Positions 29,201 to 38,601 are shown, counted from the stretch's first letter. The stretch: DNA of 64,000 bases from Bacteroidia bacterium (GCA_016787705.1 JAEUTP010000008.1:496001-560000); one strand, 5' to 3'. Notes: a model not told the origin generated them from the sequence alone. Numbers and translations: made by a program.

Positions 29201-30540
29201 CTTATACAATAAGAATATTTGATGCAGAAGGTTGTTTTAAAGACACTACCTTAATTTTAATTCCAATAAATTGTTTATCGGTAAATTCTTTAGGAATTGC
29301 GAAAGCAGTTAGCACGCCAACTTTAAATTTAGATGGTAGTTATGATATCACTTACAAAGTAGTGGTTAAAAATTATGGTTTACTTCCTTTAACAGATGTT
29401 ACTTTAACTGAAAACCTAAACAACACATTCCCGTTACCATCAACATTCACATTAACATCCACACCGGCAATAACTTCAACGGGAAGTAGTTTAACCATCG
29501 ATCCTACGTTTGATGGTAATTTACAAACATCATTAACAACAGGCTTAACAAGTACATTAAATATCGGACAAACAGATACAATTGTTTTTGGTGTAAAAAT
29601 ATTTACCAATGGATTCTTTGGTCCGTTCAACAACTCGGTAATTGGTTTAGCAAGTCCAAGTCCTAGCGTTTATGTAGTTGACTCATCACAGGTTGGTTTA
29701 GATCCTGATCCGGATTCAGATCTTGATCCTACCAATAATAATATTCCTACTCCAATTCAGTTTATACCAAACATTTTCTTTGGAATAACTAAAAAGGGAG
29801 AAGTTGGTCCTAAGCAGGCAGATAAGACTTATGATATTACTTACACTATTACTGTTCATAATTTAGGTAACGATACATTAAAAAATATCACAGCTAAAGA
29901 CAGTTTATTTAATAACACCATTAAATATCCTGCTACCTACACAATGAAATCAGGCCCGGTAGCTACCGGAAGCTTAAATACAAACAGTTTATATAATGGT
30001 AATAGCGATATTAATTTGTTAACCGGATCAAATATTATGGCGCCGGGAAGTGTAAATACTATCATCTTCACCATTAATGTAAATCCTGACACCATAACTA
30101 TTTTTAAAAACAGTGCTTACGGCAATGCGTTAAGCAGCACAAATATTACTGTTTCTGATACTTCAAATACCGGTAACGATCCTGACTCGAATGATAACGG
30201 CGTTTGGAACGAACCGGCTGATAACGTACCGACAGTGCTTATTATTCCAAATACAGATTTTTTTATTCCTGACGGTTTCTCACCAAATGGCGACGGAAAA
30301 AATGATCTGTTCGTTATAAAAGGGTTACCTATTGGTACAGATAATGTATTTACAGTTTACAATCGTTGGGGAAATAAAGTTTATACAAAATCTAATTATG
30401 ATAATACCTGGAACGGAACCCCAAATGTAAATGGCACAATGGGCACAGAAAAATTACCTCCGGGAACGTACTATTATATACTTGAATTTAATGGGGGTGA
30501 TATTAAAACAACTAATGGATTTATTGTAATACAATACTAA
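23299..30540 (+). CDS. Giant T9SS type B adhesin with about 20 Ig-like repeats
   Basis: 2413 residues, exported through the Sec signal MRLHYILLFVLALFCKTTFA. Residues about 21-165 form a cysteine-containing N-terminal domain shared with the protein at 41404-44385. From about 283 to 1735 there are about 20 tandem repeats of about 73 residues, each built around ICxGxSxTLxxxGAxxYTWNPG and a YTVTGxN strand. Two longer Ig-like units with SYLWNGPG and SYAWTGPA cores follow, then two DUF11-like domains (about 1995-2150 and 2160-2310) with Asp-rich linkers. It ends in the gliding-motility-associated type B sorting domain (FIPDGFSPNGDGKNDLF; YNRWGNKVY; PPGTYYYILEFNGG). It is probably a surface adhesin. 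The next gene encodes its likely PorP/SprF partner. Confidence 0.9.
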   Translation: MRLHYILLFVLALFCKTTFATHAFPLVNYNFTAGPSGITVSGASNGATCGGGPYWMQIEVSCSPTGFGGVQPTCLINTLTNWTGPGVTYVSYPFFNSLLNVPGYSAATGWADQCVQEPYNNILIPYSYFCPGTTMYFRAREAVYGTTSTGPWTAVNSFVVPGVPPVVCTASLTHSPFTTTLSPTCPGAKTLTILNPNCPLPCASPALAPSCVTSTVYYKYYDNTGALQGITISPTLALPSVTATTTYSVFKVDSCGGNGVCPPKSSCNLPSGGWPQMTTIFISAPNIVVAASPATICPTTSSTLTATGGATYTWIPGSLPGGTVIVSPGSTQIYTVTATTSLSCVSSKTVQVAVSPAPVITVNTSTNLICAGFPATLTALGATNYTWSTGANGSVTVVNPTITSTYTVVGGNGSCTGSNTITISVIGSPTVSTLSSTNTICAGSSVNLLAGGALTYTWQPGNLNGSFVNVSPAATTIYTVTGTLLSCTDTETIQINVNNGPTISVVSSPTTICSGSGGSATLSATGALSYTWNPGAVISSSLVITPTVTTNYFVSGVNAIGCVSTNTVSYSVTPTPTLITSSSSTTVCAGSSATLSATGAASYTWNPGTLTSGTVTVTPSTTTTYTVIGANGNCTSSKTIALVVNANPTVIASASPTLICSGNSSTLTATGATNYTWNPGALPGGTVTVIPGSTTVYTVTGINAAGCTSSAISQVSVNITPTLNPISTPTSICVGGSATLSTSGAASYTWNPGALPGGTVTVSPASTTIYTVTGTIANCSNTKTISLLVNPIPTVNATASPTVICSGASATLTATGALTYTWNPGSISGNPVTVNPTITTQYTVTGSNGSCTSTKTINLLVNPNPTLTATASPTNICIGSSATLSSTGAASYTWNPGPLPGGTITVSPAATTLYTVTGVNGFGCTTSNTVNLIVTPIPTISPAASPATICATKSTTLTVTGATNYTWNPGALTGSNAVVTPASNTTYTVIGSSGACTSSATILITVNPNPTVTAAVSPTNICAGSSATLSSTGATSYTWNPGALPGGTVTVTPATTTLYTVTGTNAFGCTATNTVNLIVTPIPTVNAIASPTAICAGGSSSLIANGATSYTWNPGALTGSVVNVSPATTTNYTVTGSNGTCSNTKTVTVVVNPLPTLTITASPTAICSGASSTLSANGANAYSWLPGALSGSTVVVNPTVTTNYTVVGTSTAGCTNSITIPLTVNPIPSLTVAASPTAICSGNSTTLTGAAANGGPFVSAWSPGAVPGATAVVSPTINTVYTWSVVNSFLCSNTKTININVTTTPTVVASASNSTICASSSVTLSATGATSYIWNPGALSGGTVTLNPTVTTTYSVTGANGSCTNIKTLTITVNSNPTITAAASPTNICAGSSATLLSTGATSYTWNPGPLTGGTATVTPVANTLYTVTGTNAFGCTATNTVNLIVTPNPTLIIAVPLVPICVGNNATLTAMGANTYTWLPGGSTATVLITPLTASTVFTLIGSNGLCQATQTIGLVPSPNPTINVAASPTTICQGNSSTLTATGATTYSWNTTATGSTTIVSPTISTTYTVTGTDFNNCSAQNTVNVNVSPIPTLTATASATSICVGAAITLTANGSGTYTWNPTGLTTATITDTPTITTTYTVSSSNAFGCSGTSTITIVVNSIPSLTVSPLNSTICSGYSTTLTAMGANNYTWLPGGNTTSAIVETPTVNTTYTVTGANGVCSSSLTANVFVTPVPANLTATTSGSITCTAQTVTLTGSSTSTNVSYLWNGPGAFTTTVQNPTVNVQGTYTFNVIDNGTGCVASVTLSVPTDSTIPSVTVAVSGSITCANTSVTINATASSTNVSYAWTGPASFTSSAQTFSSTQSGTYIVTVTDLNSTCSSTAMVAVGIHTNVITTASISPATCTGSVSNNDGTISLSNFTVTDKYDYVAGSTYTGSATYLTAATIPTNGIVTNTLANPTGTVAYTIRIFDAEGCFKDTTLILIPINCLSVNSLGIAKAVSTPTLNLDGSYDITYKVVVKNYGLLPLTDVTLTENLNNTFPLPSTFTLTSTPAITSTGSSLTIDPTFDGNLQTSLTTGLTSTLNIGQTDTIVFGVKIFTNGFFGPFNNSVIGLASPSPSVYVVDSSQVGLDPDPDSDLDPTNNNIPTPIQFIPNIFFGITKKGEVGPKQADKTYDITYTITVHNLGNDTLKNITAKDSLFNNTIKYPATYTMKSGPVATGSLNTNSLYNGNSDINLLTGSNIMAPGSVNTIIFTINVNPDTITIFKNSAYGNALSSTNITVSDTSNTGNDPDSNDNGVWNEPADNVPTVLIIPNTDFFIPDGFSPNGDGKNDLFVIKGLPIGTDNVFTVYNRWGNKVYTKSNYDNTWNGTPNVNGTMGTEKLPPGTYYYILEFNGGDIKTTNGFIVIQY
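24148..28520 (+). repeat. Tandem Ig-like repeat array within the adhesin gene
   Basis: About 20 in-frame units of roughly 220 bases. Some are close at DNA level: the segment near 26483-26545 and the one near 27583-27645 both read ACTAACGCTTTTGG, then TGTACCGC, then GTTAACTTAATTGTTAC, with few differences. This indicates recent duplication or gene conversion within the array. Confidence 0.75.
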
Positions 30541-30566
30541 TTGATAAAATAGTTTAGAAGACACTT

Positions 30567-31514
30567 ATGAAAAAAACAAAAAAAATAGCTCTGATTGCAT
30601 TTCTATTTGCAATCGTTGCTACCGGTAAAGCGCAGTACGATGCACTTTTTACACAATATATGTTTAACGAAATGTTCATTAATCCTGCTTATGCGGGCAG
30701 TAAAGAAGCAATGAGCGCAACAGTGTTGCACCGCCAACAATGGGTTAATTTCCCAGGCAGGCCGGTAACAACTTCTTTTTCTTTGCATGGACCTTTATTG
30801 CAAAATAAAATGGGCTTAGGCTTAAGTGTATTAAATGAAAAAATAGGTGTATTAAACAGAAATTTAGTTTACCTAAGTTATGCCTACAGAATTAAAACCG
30901 GTGATAAAGGTCATTTATCTTTTGGTTTAATGGGGGGCGTGCACATGCAACAAAGTAAATTTTCAAATTTAAAAACAAACGACGACGGCACTGTTGATCC
31001 GCAGCTTGCTCAAAACTCTCCAAATCTAATGGCACCAAATTTTGGCACGGGTATTTATTTTAATACAAAAACTTTTTATACAGGTATTTCTATTCCGAGA
31101 ATGGTAGACGACAGAATGGTTTTTACTAAAGGTGTGGCCGATATTCAATCAACAAAAATTAGTCCGAACCAATTTACTTTTTATTATACCATTGGTAATA
31201 TGTTTACCTTATCAGATGCACTTAAATTAAAAGGCCAGGCAATGATAAAAGCAGTTCAAAATGCTCCCATTCAATATGACATTAATGCTAACTTCTTTAT
31301 TAAAGAAATGATATGGGCGGGCTTATCTTACAGAAGCAATGCTGCCGTGGCAGCTATTGTTGGTATACAGATCAATCCTCAATTTTTAGTGAGCTACTCA
31401 TATGATTATGGTATTAATTCAATTCAAAAATATTCACAAGGTTCGCACGAGATAGGGATAAATTATTTATTCTCTTACAAAGGTAAAAAAGTTGTTACAC
31501 CGCGTTATTTTTAA
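30567..31514 (+). CDS. PorP/SprF family type IX secretion membrane protein
   Basis: 315 residues with signal peptide (cleavage near GKAQ at 22-23). The family start YDALFTQYMFNEMFINPAYAGS follows directly, then HRQQWVNFPGRPVTTSFSLH near 51 and GLGLSVLNEKIG near 78. It is predicted to be a 14-stranded outer-membrane barrel. PorP/SprF proteins are needed for secretion or attachment of type B sorted partners, as with SprB and SprF. It lies 26 bases after the giant adhesin gene, so this copy is probably dedicated to that protein and to the one at 33739. Confidence 0.92.
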   Translation: MKKTKKIALIAFLFAIVATGKAQYDALFTQYMFNEMFINPAYAGSKEAMSATVLHRQQWVNFPGRPVTTSFSLHGPLLQNKMGLGLSVLNEKIGVLNRNLVYLSYAYRIKTGDKGHLSFGLMGGVHMQQSKFSNLKTNDDGTVDPQLAQNSPNLMAPNFGTGIYFNTKTFYTGISIPRMVDDRMVFTKGVADIQSTKISPNQFTFYYTIGNMFTLSDALKLKGQAMIKAVQNAPIQYDINANFFIKEMIWAGLSYRSNAAVAAIVGIQINPQFLVSYSYDYGINSIQKYSQGSHEIGINYLFSYKGKKVVTPRYF

Positions 31515-31534
31515 TTTTTACAATTCAGATTTTT

Positions 31535-33730
31535 ATGAAACATAGTTTTAAATATTTAATGTTGTTTACCGTTTGCTTTTCTGTTGCCTCATTGGCGCAA
31601 ACAGCTGCATTAAAAAAAGCAAATAATTATTATAGCACAAAAGCGTATTCGCAGGCCATACCTTATTACGAAAAAGTATTAAAAAAAGACAGCAGTAATA
31701 AGATCATCCTTTCTAATTTGGGTGATTGCTATCGCTTAACAAATAATTCGCAAGGGCAATTACTTTGCTATGGTAAATTAATTAAATCAGGTAATGAAGA
31801 GCCTATTCATAAATTGTATTATGGCCAGGCATTAAATCAAACCGGCCAAAAAGAAAGCGCCAAAACCTATTTTGATCAATACGGCGCAGATAGTAGGGGA
31901 AAAAACCTTGCTTCCTTGTTAGATAAAATGAAATCTTATACTAAAAACGCGGATGCATATAAAGTGGAAATAGCTTCTTTCAACTCTGATCAAAATGATT
32001 TTTCTGCCATAAAATTCCAGGAAGGTGTTGTATTTGCTTCTTCAAGAAATAAAACAAAATGGATAAATAAAAAACATGGATGGACCAGCGATAGTTACTT
32101 AAAATTATATAGCACCGAAAACATTGGAATGGGTGTATACGCTAAACCAATTATTTTTATGGGTGACCTTGGTTCGAAATATAACGACGGACCAATTTGT
32201 TTTACTAAAGATTATAATACAGTTTATTTTACAAGAAATAATGCAAGTAAAGTCAATATAAGCAGCGAAAATACTTATAAACTACAAATACTGGAAGCCG
32301 GTTTAAATGAGAATGGATTTGATCATGTAACTATTTTGCCTTTTAATAATAACGATTATAACTGCGCACATCCTGCTTTATCGGCAGATGGAAATTATTT
32401 GTTTTTTGCATCGGATATGACAGGGGGATTTGGCGGCATGGATATTTATTACAGCAAAAAAGAAAATGGCACTTGGGGAACTCCTGTTAATCTTGGTCCT
32501 AAAGTAAATACTGCCGGCACAGAAGTTTTTCCTTTTATTGCAGCTAACGGTTTATTGTATTTTTCTTCAAACGGACTTGACGGATTAGGAGGACTGGATG
32601 TTTACGAAACACGTTTCAAAGACGAAAAAGCAGGAAGGGTTTATAATATGGGTGAGCCTGTAAACAGTAACAAAGACGATTTTAGTGTTTGGCTGGCAGA
32701 AGACAATAAAACAGGTTACATAAGCTCTAACCGAAAAAATGGTGGAATGGATGACGATATTTATAATTTCGAGATCTTACGTGAAGTAAAAAGAGGAAAA
32801 GAAATATTAATGATAACAAAAGATAAAGATAATGGTGAGATCATTCCTAACACAAAATTTACCTTGAATGGCGATACATTGGTAACAAACGAAAAAGGGG
32901 AATTAACAACTGTTATAGAAGAAGATCTTAATTATAAAATAGTGGTTGATAAAACTGATTATTTTAAATTAGAAGATAGCGTTTCAACAAAAACATCAAC
33001 AGAAGATACATTTACAAAAGAATTGAGAATAGAAAAAGATCCTAAATTATCTTTACTGGCTTTTGTTACAGATGCTAAAACAAATATGGCATTAGAAGGT
33101 GTAAAAATGACCATTCTTGAATTGCCAAGTAAAGCGGTCTTTGATACCTATACAACCGCTGCAACAGGTGATTATCGTAAACCATTAAAAGGAAAAAAAA
33201 TAGGCGATAAAATAAGCTACTCTATCAAACTTGAAAAAGAAGGCTACCTTGTAAAAGAAGCGATATTTATTTATGATATAAAAACCCCAGGTGAAATAAA
33301 AATAAATGAAAGCTTAAATTTAAGCATTGGAAAAGTAGCCGTTGGTATGGATCTTGCAAAAATGATAGATATGAAACCAATTTATTTTGATCTTGGTAAA
33401 TCAACCATTAGAAAAGATGCTGCATTAGAATTAGATAAAGTTGTTAAAGCGATGAATGAATATCCAAATATGTATGTAGAGCTTGGCGCTCATACTGATT
33501 GCAGAGGCGCAGCGGCGGCTAATGCAAAATTGTCAGGCGCGAGAGCAAAAGCAAGCGCCGCTTACATCGTTAAAAAAGGAATTAAAAAAGATAGAATAGT
33601 TGGTAAAGGTTACGGCGAAGCTAAATTACTGAATGGCTGCATCTGTGAAGGAAAAATAAAACCAAGCTGCTCAGAAGATGAACATTCTAAGAATAGAAGA
33701 ACTGAATTCATTATCACTAAACTGAAATAA
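31535..33730 (+). CDS. OmpA-family protein with TPR and PD40 domains (PorE-like)
   Basis: 731 residues with signal peptide (cleavage near SLAQ). TPR units are at about 25-130, and PD40 propeller blades at about 145-420 (AHPALSADGNYLFFASD near 280, the FIAANGLLYFSSNG segment near 335). Carboxypeptidase-regulatory-like sandwiches cover about 430-600, and an OmpA peptidoglycan-binding domain about 615-730 (IYFDLGKSTIRKDAA, ELGAHTDCRGAAAANAKLS). This is the PorE-type architecture that links T9SS components to the cell wall. Its position between the PorP/SprF gene and the second adhesin is the common adhesin-PorP-OmpA order in Bacteroidota. Confidence 0.9.
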   Translation: MKHSFKYLMLFTVCFSVASLAQTAALKKANNYYSTKAYSQAIPYYEKVLKKDSSNKIILSNLGDCYRLTNNSQGQLLCYGKLIKSGNEEPIHKLYYGQALNQTGQKESAKTYFDQYGADSRGKNLASLLDKMKSYTKNADAYKVEIASFNSDQNDFSAIKFQEGVVFASSRNKTKWINKKHGWTSDSYLKLYSTENIGMGVYAKPIIFMGDLGSKYNDGPICFTKDYNTVYFTRNNASKVNISSENTYKLQILEAGLNENGFDHVTILPFNNNDYNCAHPALSADGNYLFFASDMTGGFGGMDIYYSKKENGTWGTPVNLGPKVNTAGTEVFPFIAANGLLYFSSNGLDGLGGLDVYETRFKDEKAGRVYNMGEPVNSNKDDFSVWLAEDNKTGYISSNRKNGGMDDDIYNFEILREVKRGKEILMITKDKDNGEIIPNTKFTLNGDTLVTNEKGELTTVIEEDLNYKIVVDKTDYFKLEDSVSTKTSTEDTFTKELRIEKDPKLSLLAFVTDAKTNMALEGVKMTILELPSKAVFDTYTTAATGDYRKPLKGKKIGDKISYSIKLEKEGYLVKEAIFIYDIKTPGEIKINESLNLSIGKVAVGMDLAKMIDMKPIYFDLGKSTIRKDAALELDKVVKAMNEYPNMYVELGAHTDCRGAAAANAKLSGARAKASAAYIVKKGIKKDRIVGKGYGEAKLLNGCICEGKIKPSCSEDEHSKNRRTEFIITKLK

Positions 33731-33738
33731 TAATTTTT

Positions 33739-36700
33739 ATGAAAAAAATATTTTTATTTCTCTTTAGTTTAGCTACAGCTACATTTTATTCGCAAAGTTT
33801 ATCAACCAGCTTAACTGCCTGTTATGCTTTAAACGGAAATGCCACCGAGCCAATAAATGGTTTAAACGGTACGCTCAGCGCGGTTACGCCAACACTTGAC
33901 AGGTTTAACAACCCAAATTCGGCTATGGCCTTTAATGGCACTGCGGCAAGTTTTATCTCATTACCAAATAATGCTTTATTAAAACCAAACTTAATTTCGT
34001 TTTCAGGTTGGGTAAAATTTAATACGATCAATGTTTCTCAAATTCTTGTGTTTGCTCATAATGGTTGTGTAAATTATCACGAAGGTTACCAGATAGCGCT
34101 CGCAAATTTAGGCCTGGGCAATTCGCGTTTTCAAATTGCAAAAGCTAATAACTTATGTAGCCCGGCGGGACAATCTTTTATCAATGGAACAACCAATCCA
34201 TCAGCAAATACCTGGTATCATATTGGTTTTTATATTGGATCTGATTCTTTAAAATTATATGTAAATGGTGCATTGGAAGCAACATTACAAAACTCAAGCA
34301 CGTTAACTTATAATGCTTCTGCTAACGTTTATCTTGGCGGAACAACTTTAGGCTTTAACTTACCTTTTAGCGGCGTTATGGATAATGTCCGTTTTTACAA
34401 CCGAAAATTAAGCGGATCAGAATTTAACCAATTATATATAACTGATCCTTCATGTATTACTCCTTTGAACATCAGCTGTAACACTTCATTTTATGCGTTT
34501 ACACCAGCCGGTGTTTATGAATCTAATACGGGCATTATTAACACTTCAACTTTATCAGCATTACCACTTCCCCCAGGCGCTACCGGTTTTGCTGTTGGAC
34601 CAGCATTCGGTTTTCCCGCACCCAACCCAACCTATTGGACTGTATCGGGCGGAACATATTGGTATTATAATGGTGCTACCTTCGTAAATACCACACACAA
34701 TACCGGTCATCCAAATGCTTTGCATATTGGGGGAAGTAAAAATTTTATTTATAGTATCAATTCCGGAATAGGCTCTGTTTATAAATATAACGGTTTTGGT
34801 AATGCCGTATTAGTTACAACGCCTTCCGGCCCAAGTCCGGCACTTGATATTGTGGGAGATGATGCTGATAATTTTTACTTGTTGCATACACAGGTTCCAC
34901 AAGGATTAACTGTTTACAACCAACTGGGCGTTCAAACATGTTCGTATGTTATTGCAGGAATACCTTTTACCCCCGGTCCCGCTGATGCTTTTGCAATTGT
35001 TGGCAATACTGTTACAGCTTTTACATCTGCTGGCTATTATGTAGGAACCTTTTCCGGATCGATGGTTAATTTTACACAAACACCTGCATCATTTGCTACA
35101 CCAACCGACTTTGCAAATTGCCCCCTATCTAACGTTTTTTCTTCTACAATTACGGCAAATCCAAACGCAACATTAAGCTGTAATAATCCTACTATTACAT
35201 TAACAGCAAATGCAGGCTTAAGCCCTTTATCATATACATGGACAGGTCCCGGAATATTAACGCCCGTAAATAATCAAAGTGTAAATGTAAATGTTGCGGG
35301 GGTTTATTCGTGTACATTAGCAACCACGCTTAGCTGTCCTACTAAAACTTCTCTTGCCACTTTTACTGTTGCTAATAATTTTTTAACTGCAACAACGCCA
35401 ACAATTACATTAAGCAATACTTTAAGCTGTACAAATTCAACTGCGCAGCTTTCAGTGGCACCTAATTCACCCACCAATACTTTTCAGTGGAGTGGTCCTG
35501 GTATAGTTGGTACAACAACATCACCAACCGTTGTTATTAATGCAGGGGGCATATATAGTGTAACACTTACAAGTACAATATCCGGATGCGCTTCAACAAA
35601 AACTATAAATGTACCAAGTAGCATTTCTACTCTAACAATTAATGCTGTTGCATCCAATACTAATCTTTGTTCTCCTTCTGCTCCTATAACTATGACGGCG
35701 AATGGTGCTACAAATTATACATGGACTCCGGTTGGTTCTACAGTACCTGGTACAGGTTCAGTAGTGGTTGCTAATCCAAGTGTTACTACAACCTACTCTA
35801 TAACTGGTACAACTGGAGTTTGTATGGGAAGTACCTCAATAACAATTTCTGTAACACCCACTCCAACATTAAATGCTGGCTCTAACAGCCCAATTTGCTT
35901 TGGTTCTGTTGCCACTCTTACAGCGATTGGTGCAACAACCTATACATGGTTTCCGGGATTAATGACAGGACCAAGTGTTACTGTTGCTCCTACATCAACA
36001 AGTAACTATACAGTAATTGGCGCCAACGGAACATGCACAATGTTAACTGTTGTTAATGTATTAGTTTTACCTGCTCCAACAGTTACCTCATCTGCTTCGC
36101 CAACTATTATTTGCCAGGGCAGCACTGCCACATTAACTGCGGGCGGAGCATTAACATATACCTGGCAGCCTGTAAATTTATCAGGAGCTTCGGTAACCGT
36201 TTCGCCATTGGTAACTACAATTTATACAGTAACAGGTACTAACGTTTTGGGGTGTACCGCAACTTCAACAGTTCAATTAGTTGTAAATAATCCAACAATC
36301 ATTGTATTGCCTTTATCAAGCACGTTGTGTGCAGGCCAAGCCGCCACTTTAACTGCTAGCGGCCCAACAGGTTACACATGGAATCCGGGTGGAGCAAACA
36401 CTTCATCCATAGTTGTTACACCTTCTGTAAATACTATCTATACATTAACAACTATTAATGCGCCTTGTGTTTCAACCAATACCATTCCTATTGCAGTTTC
36501 TCCAACACCTACACTTGTATTATCTCCTACAAGTTCTACAATTTGTGCCGGTAGCTCTGCAACGCTTTCTGTAACTGGTGCCAGCAGCTATACCTGGTTG
36601 CCGGGACCAATCACCGGTTCAACAGCAATTGTTTCACCAACAATAAATACAAATTATACTGTTACAGGAACAAACTCATTTGGTTGCCCAAGTTCTGCCG

Positions 36701-38601
36701 TTTCGAGTATTGTTGTTAATCCAAATCCAACTATTACAGCGGTTGCCAGCCCAACAAATATTTGCAGCGCAAGTGGTGCTCCTGTTCTGTTAAGCGGAAG
36801 TGGCGGCGCAACATACACCTGGAGCCCTGTAAGTTCGAACAGCAATACACTTGTTGTTACACCAACAGTTACCACTACTTATTCTGTTGCAAGCAGCAAT
36901 TCACTCGGATGTGTAAGCTCACAAACCGTTAGTGTATTGGTTTCACCAACACCTAGCATAAATATTGTTTCATCGCCAACTGCAATTTGTAATGGCAATT
37001 CAGCTACATTAACAGCAACAGGTGCAAATAGCTATTCGTGGATGCCGGGTACTTTAAACGGTACTTCTGTTATTGTTTCGCCAACTGCAACTACCGTTTA
37101 CACAATTACGGGAACATCGGGTATTTGTAGTTCTACAAAAACATTCACACTAAATGTACTCGCCACTCCAACAATAAATATTAACGCCATACCACCTGTT
37201 ATTTGTAATGGTGGTACCGCTTTATTATTGGGTACCGGCGCAACAAGTTATACCTGGCTACCGAGCAATGCAAATACTACTACTTTAGTAGTAACACCTT
37301 CTGTTACCACAATATATACTTTAACGGGTTTGAATGCTGCGGGTTGTAAAAATACAGCAAACACAACGCTCACAGTTAATCCAACACCAACGGTATCTGT
37401 CAATACATCAACCAATGTTGTTTGTTCGGGCACTTCTGCAACATTAACCTTGAATGGTGCTTTGAATTATTTAACTCTGCCCGGTGCGCAAACAGGTTCA
37501 ATTGTTGTTATATCGCCAACAATTAATACAAATTATACTATAACAGGTGTAAATAGTTTTGGCTGTACCAACACCGAGACGATTTCCATTGGTATTGCTT
37601 CAGGTCCAACAATAACCGCTACAAGTTCTGAAACACTTTTGTGTGATGGTGGCACATTCTCATTAAATGCAAGTGGCGCTACAAATTACACATGGATGCC
37701 GGTTGGAAGTACAGGAGGTACAATTTCAACAACCGCAACAACTGCAGTTACGGTTTATACTGTTGTTGGCGAAACCGGTGGTTGCACAAATACAGCAACT
37801 GTACATGTTGTTGTAATTGATTGTTCAAATAAAATGTTTGGTATGACAAAAGCTGCAAGCAAACCCGTTTTAGTTTATAATACTTATTACAACGTTACAT
37901 TTACTGTTACAGCCGTTAATGCTTCTACTATTAATTTAACCAATGTGAGCATGGACGAGAATTTATCTGTTGCATTTCCTTCACCAACCAGTTTTACAGT
38001 ATTAAATGCTCCCGTTATTACTTCTCAAAACAGTAGTCTGACAATAAATCCTTTGTTTGACGGTGGCACACAAATAAGTTTAACATCACCGTTCACAAGT
38101 ACATTATTGGCGAATAAACGTGATACTATTGTGTTTACAGTAAGAATAGACCCAAAAGGTTATTTTGGTCCGTTTAAAAATTCGGTAATTGGTTTTGCTA
38201 ATTTTATTAATAATGCTGTTGTATCTGATAGTTCGAATAATGGATTTATCTGGGATCCGGACCAGGATGGAGATCCCACCAATAATGATACAGCAACAGT
38301 AATTAATTTTAAACCAATTGATCTTTTCATTCCTGATGGCTTTTCGCCTAATGGTGATGGCATAAATGATGTTTTCTTTATTAAAGGTATGAGCGGGAAA
38401 CCAGTAAAATTAACCATGTTTAACCGTTGGGGAAATAAGATCTATGAAAAATCAGATTATGATAATAGTTGGGATGCTTACCCAAATGTTGCCGGTACAT
38501 TTGGCAGCAACAAAGTGCCACCGGCAACTTATTATTATGTGATAGAGTTTTTAGATGGTAGCAAAGAAACAATAACAGGCTTTGTTGTAATACAATATTA
38601 A
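33739..38601 (+). CDS. Large T9SS type B protein with LamG domain and Ig-like repeats
   Basis: 1620 residues with signal peptide (cleavage near TFYSQ). Residues about 22-235 form a LamG/concanavalin-like domain (ISFSGWVKFN near 95, WYHIGFYIGSDSLKLYVNG near 160, DNVRFYNRKLS near 215), which usually binds carbohydrate. About 235-470 is beta-propeller-like without clear repeats. Two Ig-like units (SYTWTGPG, TFQWSGPG) and about ten short repeats of the same type as in the 2413-residue protein follow. Then come a DUF11-like domain, an Asp-rich DPDQDGDPTNND linker and a type B sorting domain (FIPDGFSPNGDGINDVFF). It starts 8 bases after the OmpA-family gene. Confidence 0.9.
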   Translation: MKKIFLFLFSLATATFYSQSLSTSLTACYALNGNATEPINGLNGTLSAVTPTLDRFNNPNSAMAFNGTAASFISLPNNALLKPNLISFSGWVKFNTINVSQILVFAHNGCVNYHEGYQIALANLGLGNSRFQIAKANNLCSPAGQSFINGTTNPSANTWYHIGFYIGSDSLKLYVNGALEATLQNSSTLTYNASANVYLGGTTLGFNLPFSGVMDNVRFYNRKLSGSEFNQLYITDPSCITPLNISCNTSFYAFTPAGVYESNTGIINTSTLSALPLPPGATGFAVGPAFGFPAPNPTYWTVSGGTYWYYNGATFVNTTHNTGHPNALHIGGSKNFIYSINSGIGSVYKYNGFGNAVLVTTPSGPSPALDIVGDDADNFYLLHTQVPQGLTVYNQLGVQTCSYVIAGIPFTPGPADAFAIVGNTVTAFTSAGYYVGTFSGSMVNFTQTPASFATPTDFANCPLSNVFSSTITANPNATLSCNNPTITLTANAGLSPLSYTWTGPGILTPVNNQSVNVNVAGVYSCTLATTLSCPTKTSLATFTVANNFLTATTPTITLSNTLSCTNSTAQLSVAPNSPTNTFQWSGPGIVGTTTSPTVVINAGGIYSVTLTSTISGCASTKTINVPSSISTLTINAVASNTNLCSPSAPITMTANGATNYTWTPVGSTVPGTGSVVVANPSVTTTYSITGTTGVCMGSTSITISVTPTPTLNAGSNSPICFGSVATLTAIGATTYTWFPGLMTGPSVTVAPTSTSNYTVIGANGTCTMLTVVNVLVLPAPTVTSSASPTIICQGSTATLTAGGALTYTWQPVNLSGASVTVSPLVTTIYTVTGTNVLGCTATSTVQLVVNNPTIIVLPLSSTLCAGQAATLTASGPTGYTWNPGGANTSSIVVTPSVNTIYTLTTINAPCVSTNTIPIAVSPTPTLVLSPTSSTICAGSSATLSVTGASSYTWLPGPITGSTAIVSPTINTNYTVTGTNSFGCPSSAVSSIVVNPNPTITAVASPTNICSASGAPVLLSGSGGATYTWSPVSSNSNTLVVTPTVTTTYSVASSNSLGCVSSQTVSVLVSPTPSINIVSSPTAICNGNSATLTATGANSYSWMPGTLNGTSVIVSPTATTVYTITGTSGICSSTKTFTLNVLATPTININAIPPVICNGGTALLLGTGATSYTWLPSNANTTTLVVTPSVTTIYTLTGLNAAGCKNTANTTLTVNPTPTVSVNTSTNVVCSGTSATLTLNGALNYLTLPGAQTGSIVVISPTINTNYTITGVNSFGCTNTETISIGIASGPTITATSSETLLCDGGTFSLNASGATNYTWMPVGSTGGTISTTATTAVTVYTVVGETGGCTNTATVHVVVIDCSNKMFGMTKAASKPVLVYNTYYNVTFTVTAVNASTINLTNVSMDENLSVAFPSPTSFTVLNAPVITSQNSSLTINPLFDGGTQISLTSPFTSTLLANKRDTIVFTVRIDPKGYFGPFKNSVIGFANFINNAVVSDSSNNGFIWDPDQDGDPTNNDTATVINFKPIDLFIPDGFSPNGDGINDVFFIKGMSGKPVKLTMFNRWGNKIYEKSDYDNSWDAYPNVAGTFGSNKVPPATYYYVIEFLDGSKETITGFVVIQY
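35150..37840 (+). repeat. Ig-like repeat array in second adhesin
   Basis: Twelve in-frame units. Two open with LSC and carry a WTGPG/WSGPG core. Ten are of the ICxGxxATLTxxGAxxYTW type. They are homologous to the array at 24148-28520 but more diverged from one another, and one unit (near 37440) has LNYLTLPG where the tryptophan is expected. Confidence 0.7.

Noticed and set aside
23299..38601. Horizontal transfer of the adhesin operon
   Set aside because: Its G+C and codon bias differ because of Thr/Ser/Gly-rich repeats, but no mobile genes, tRNA or flanking repeats support transfer.
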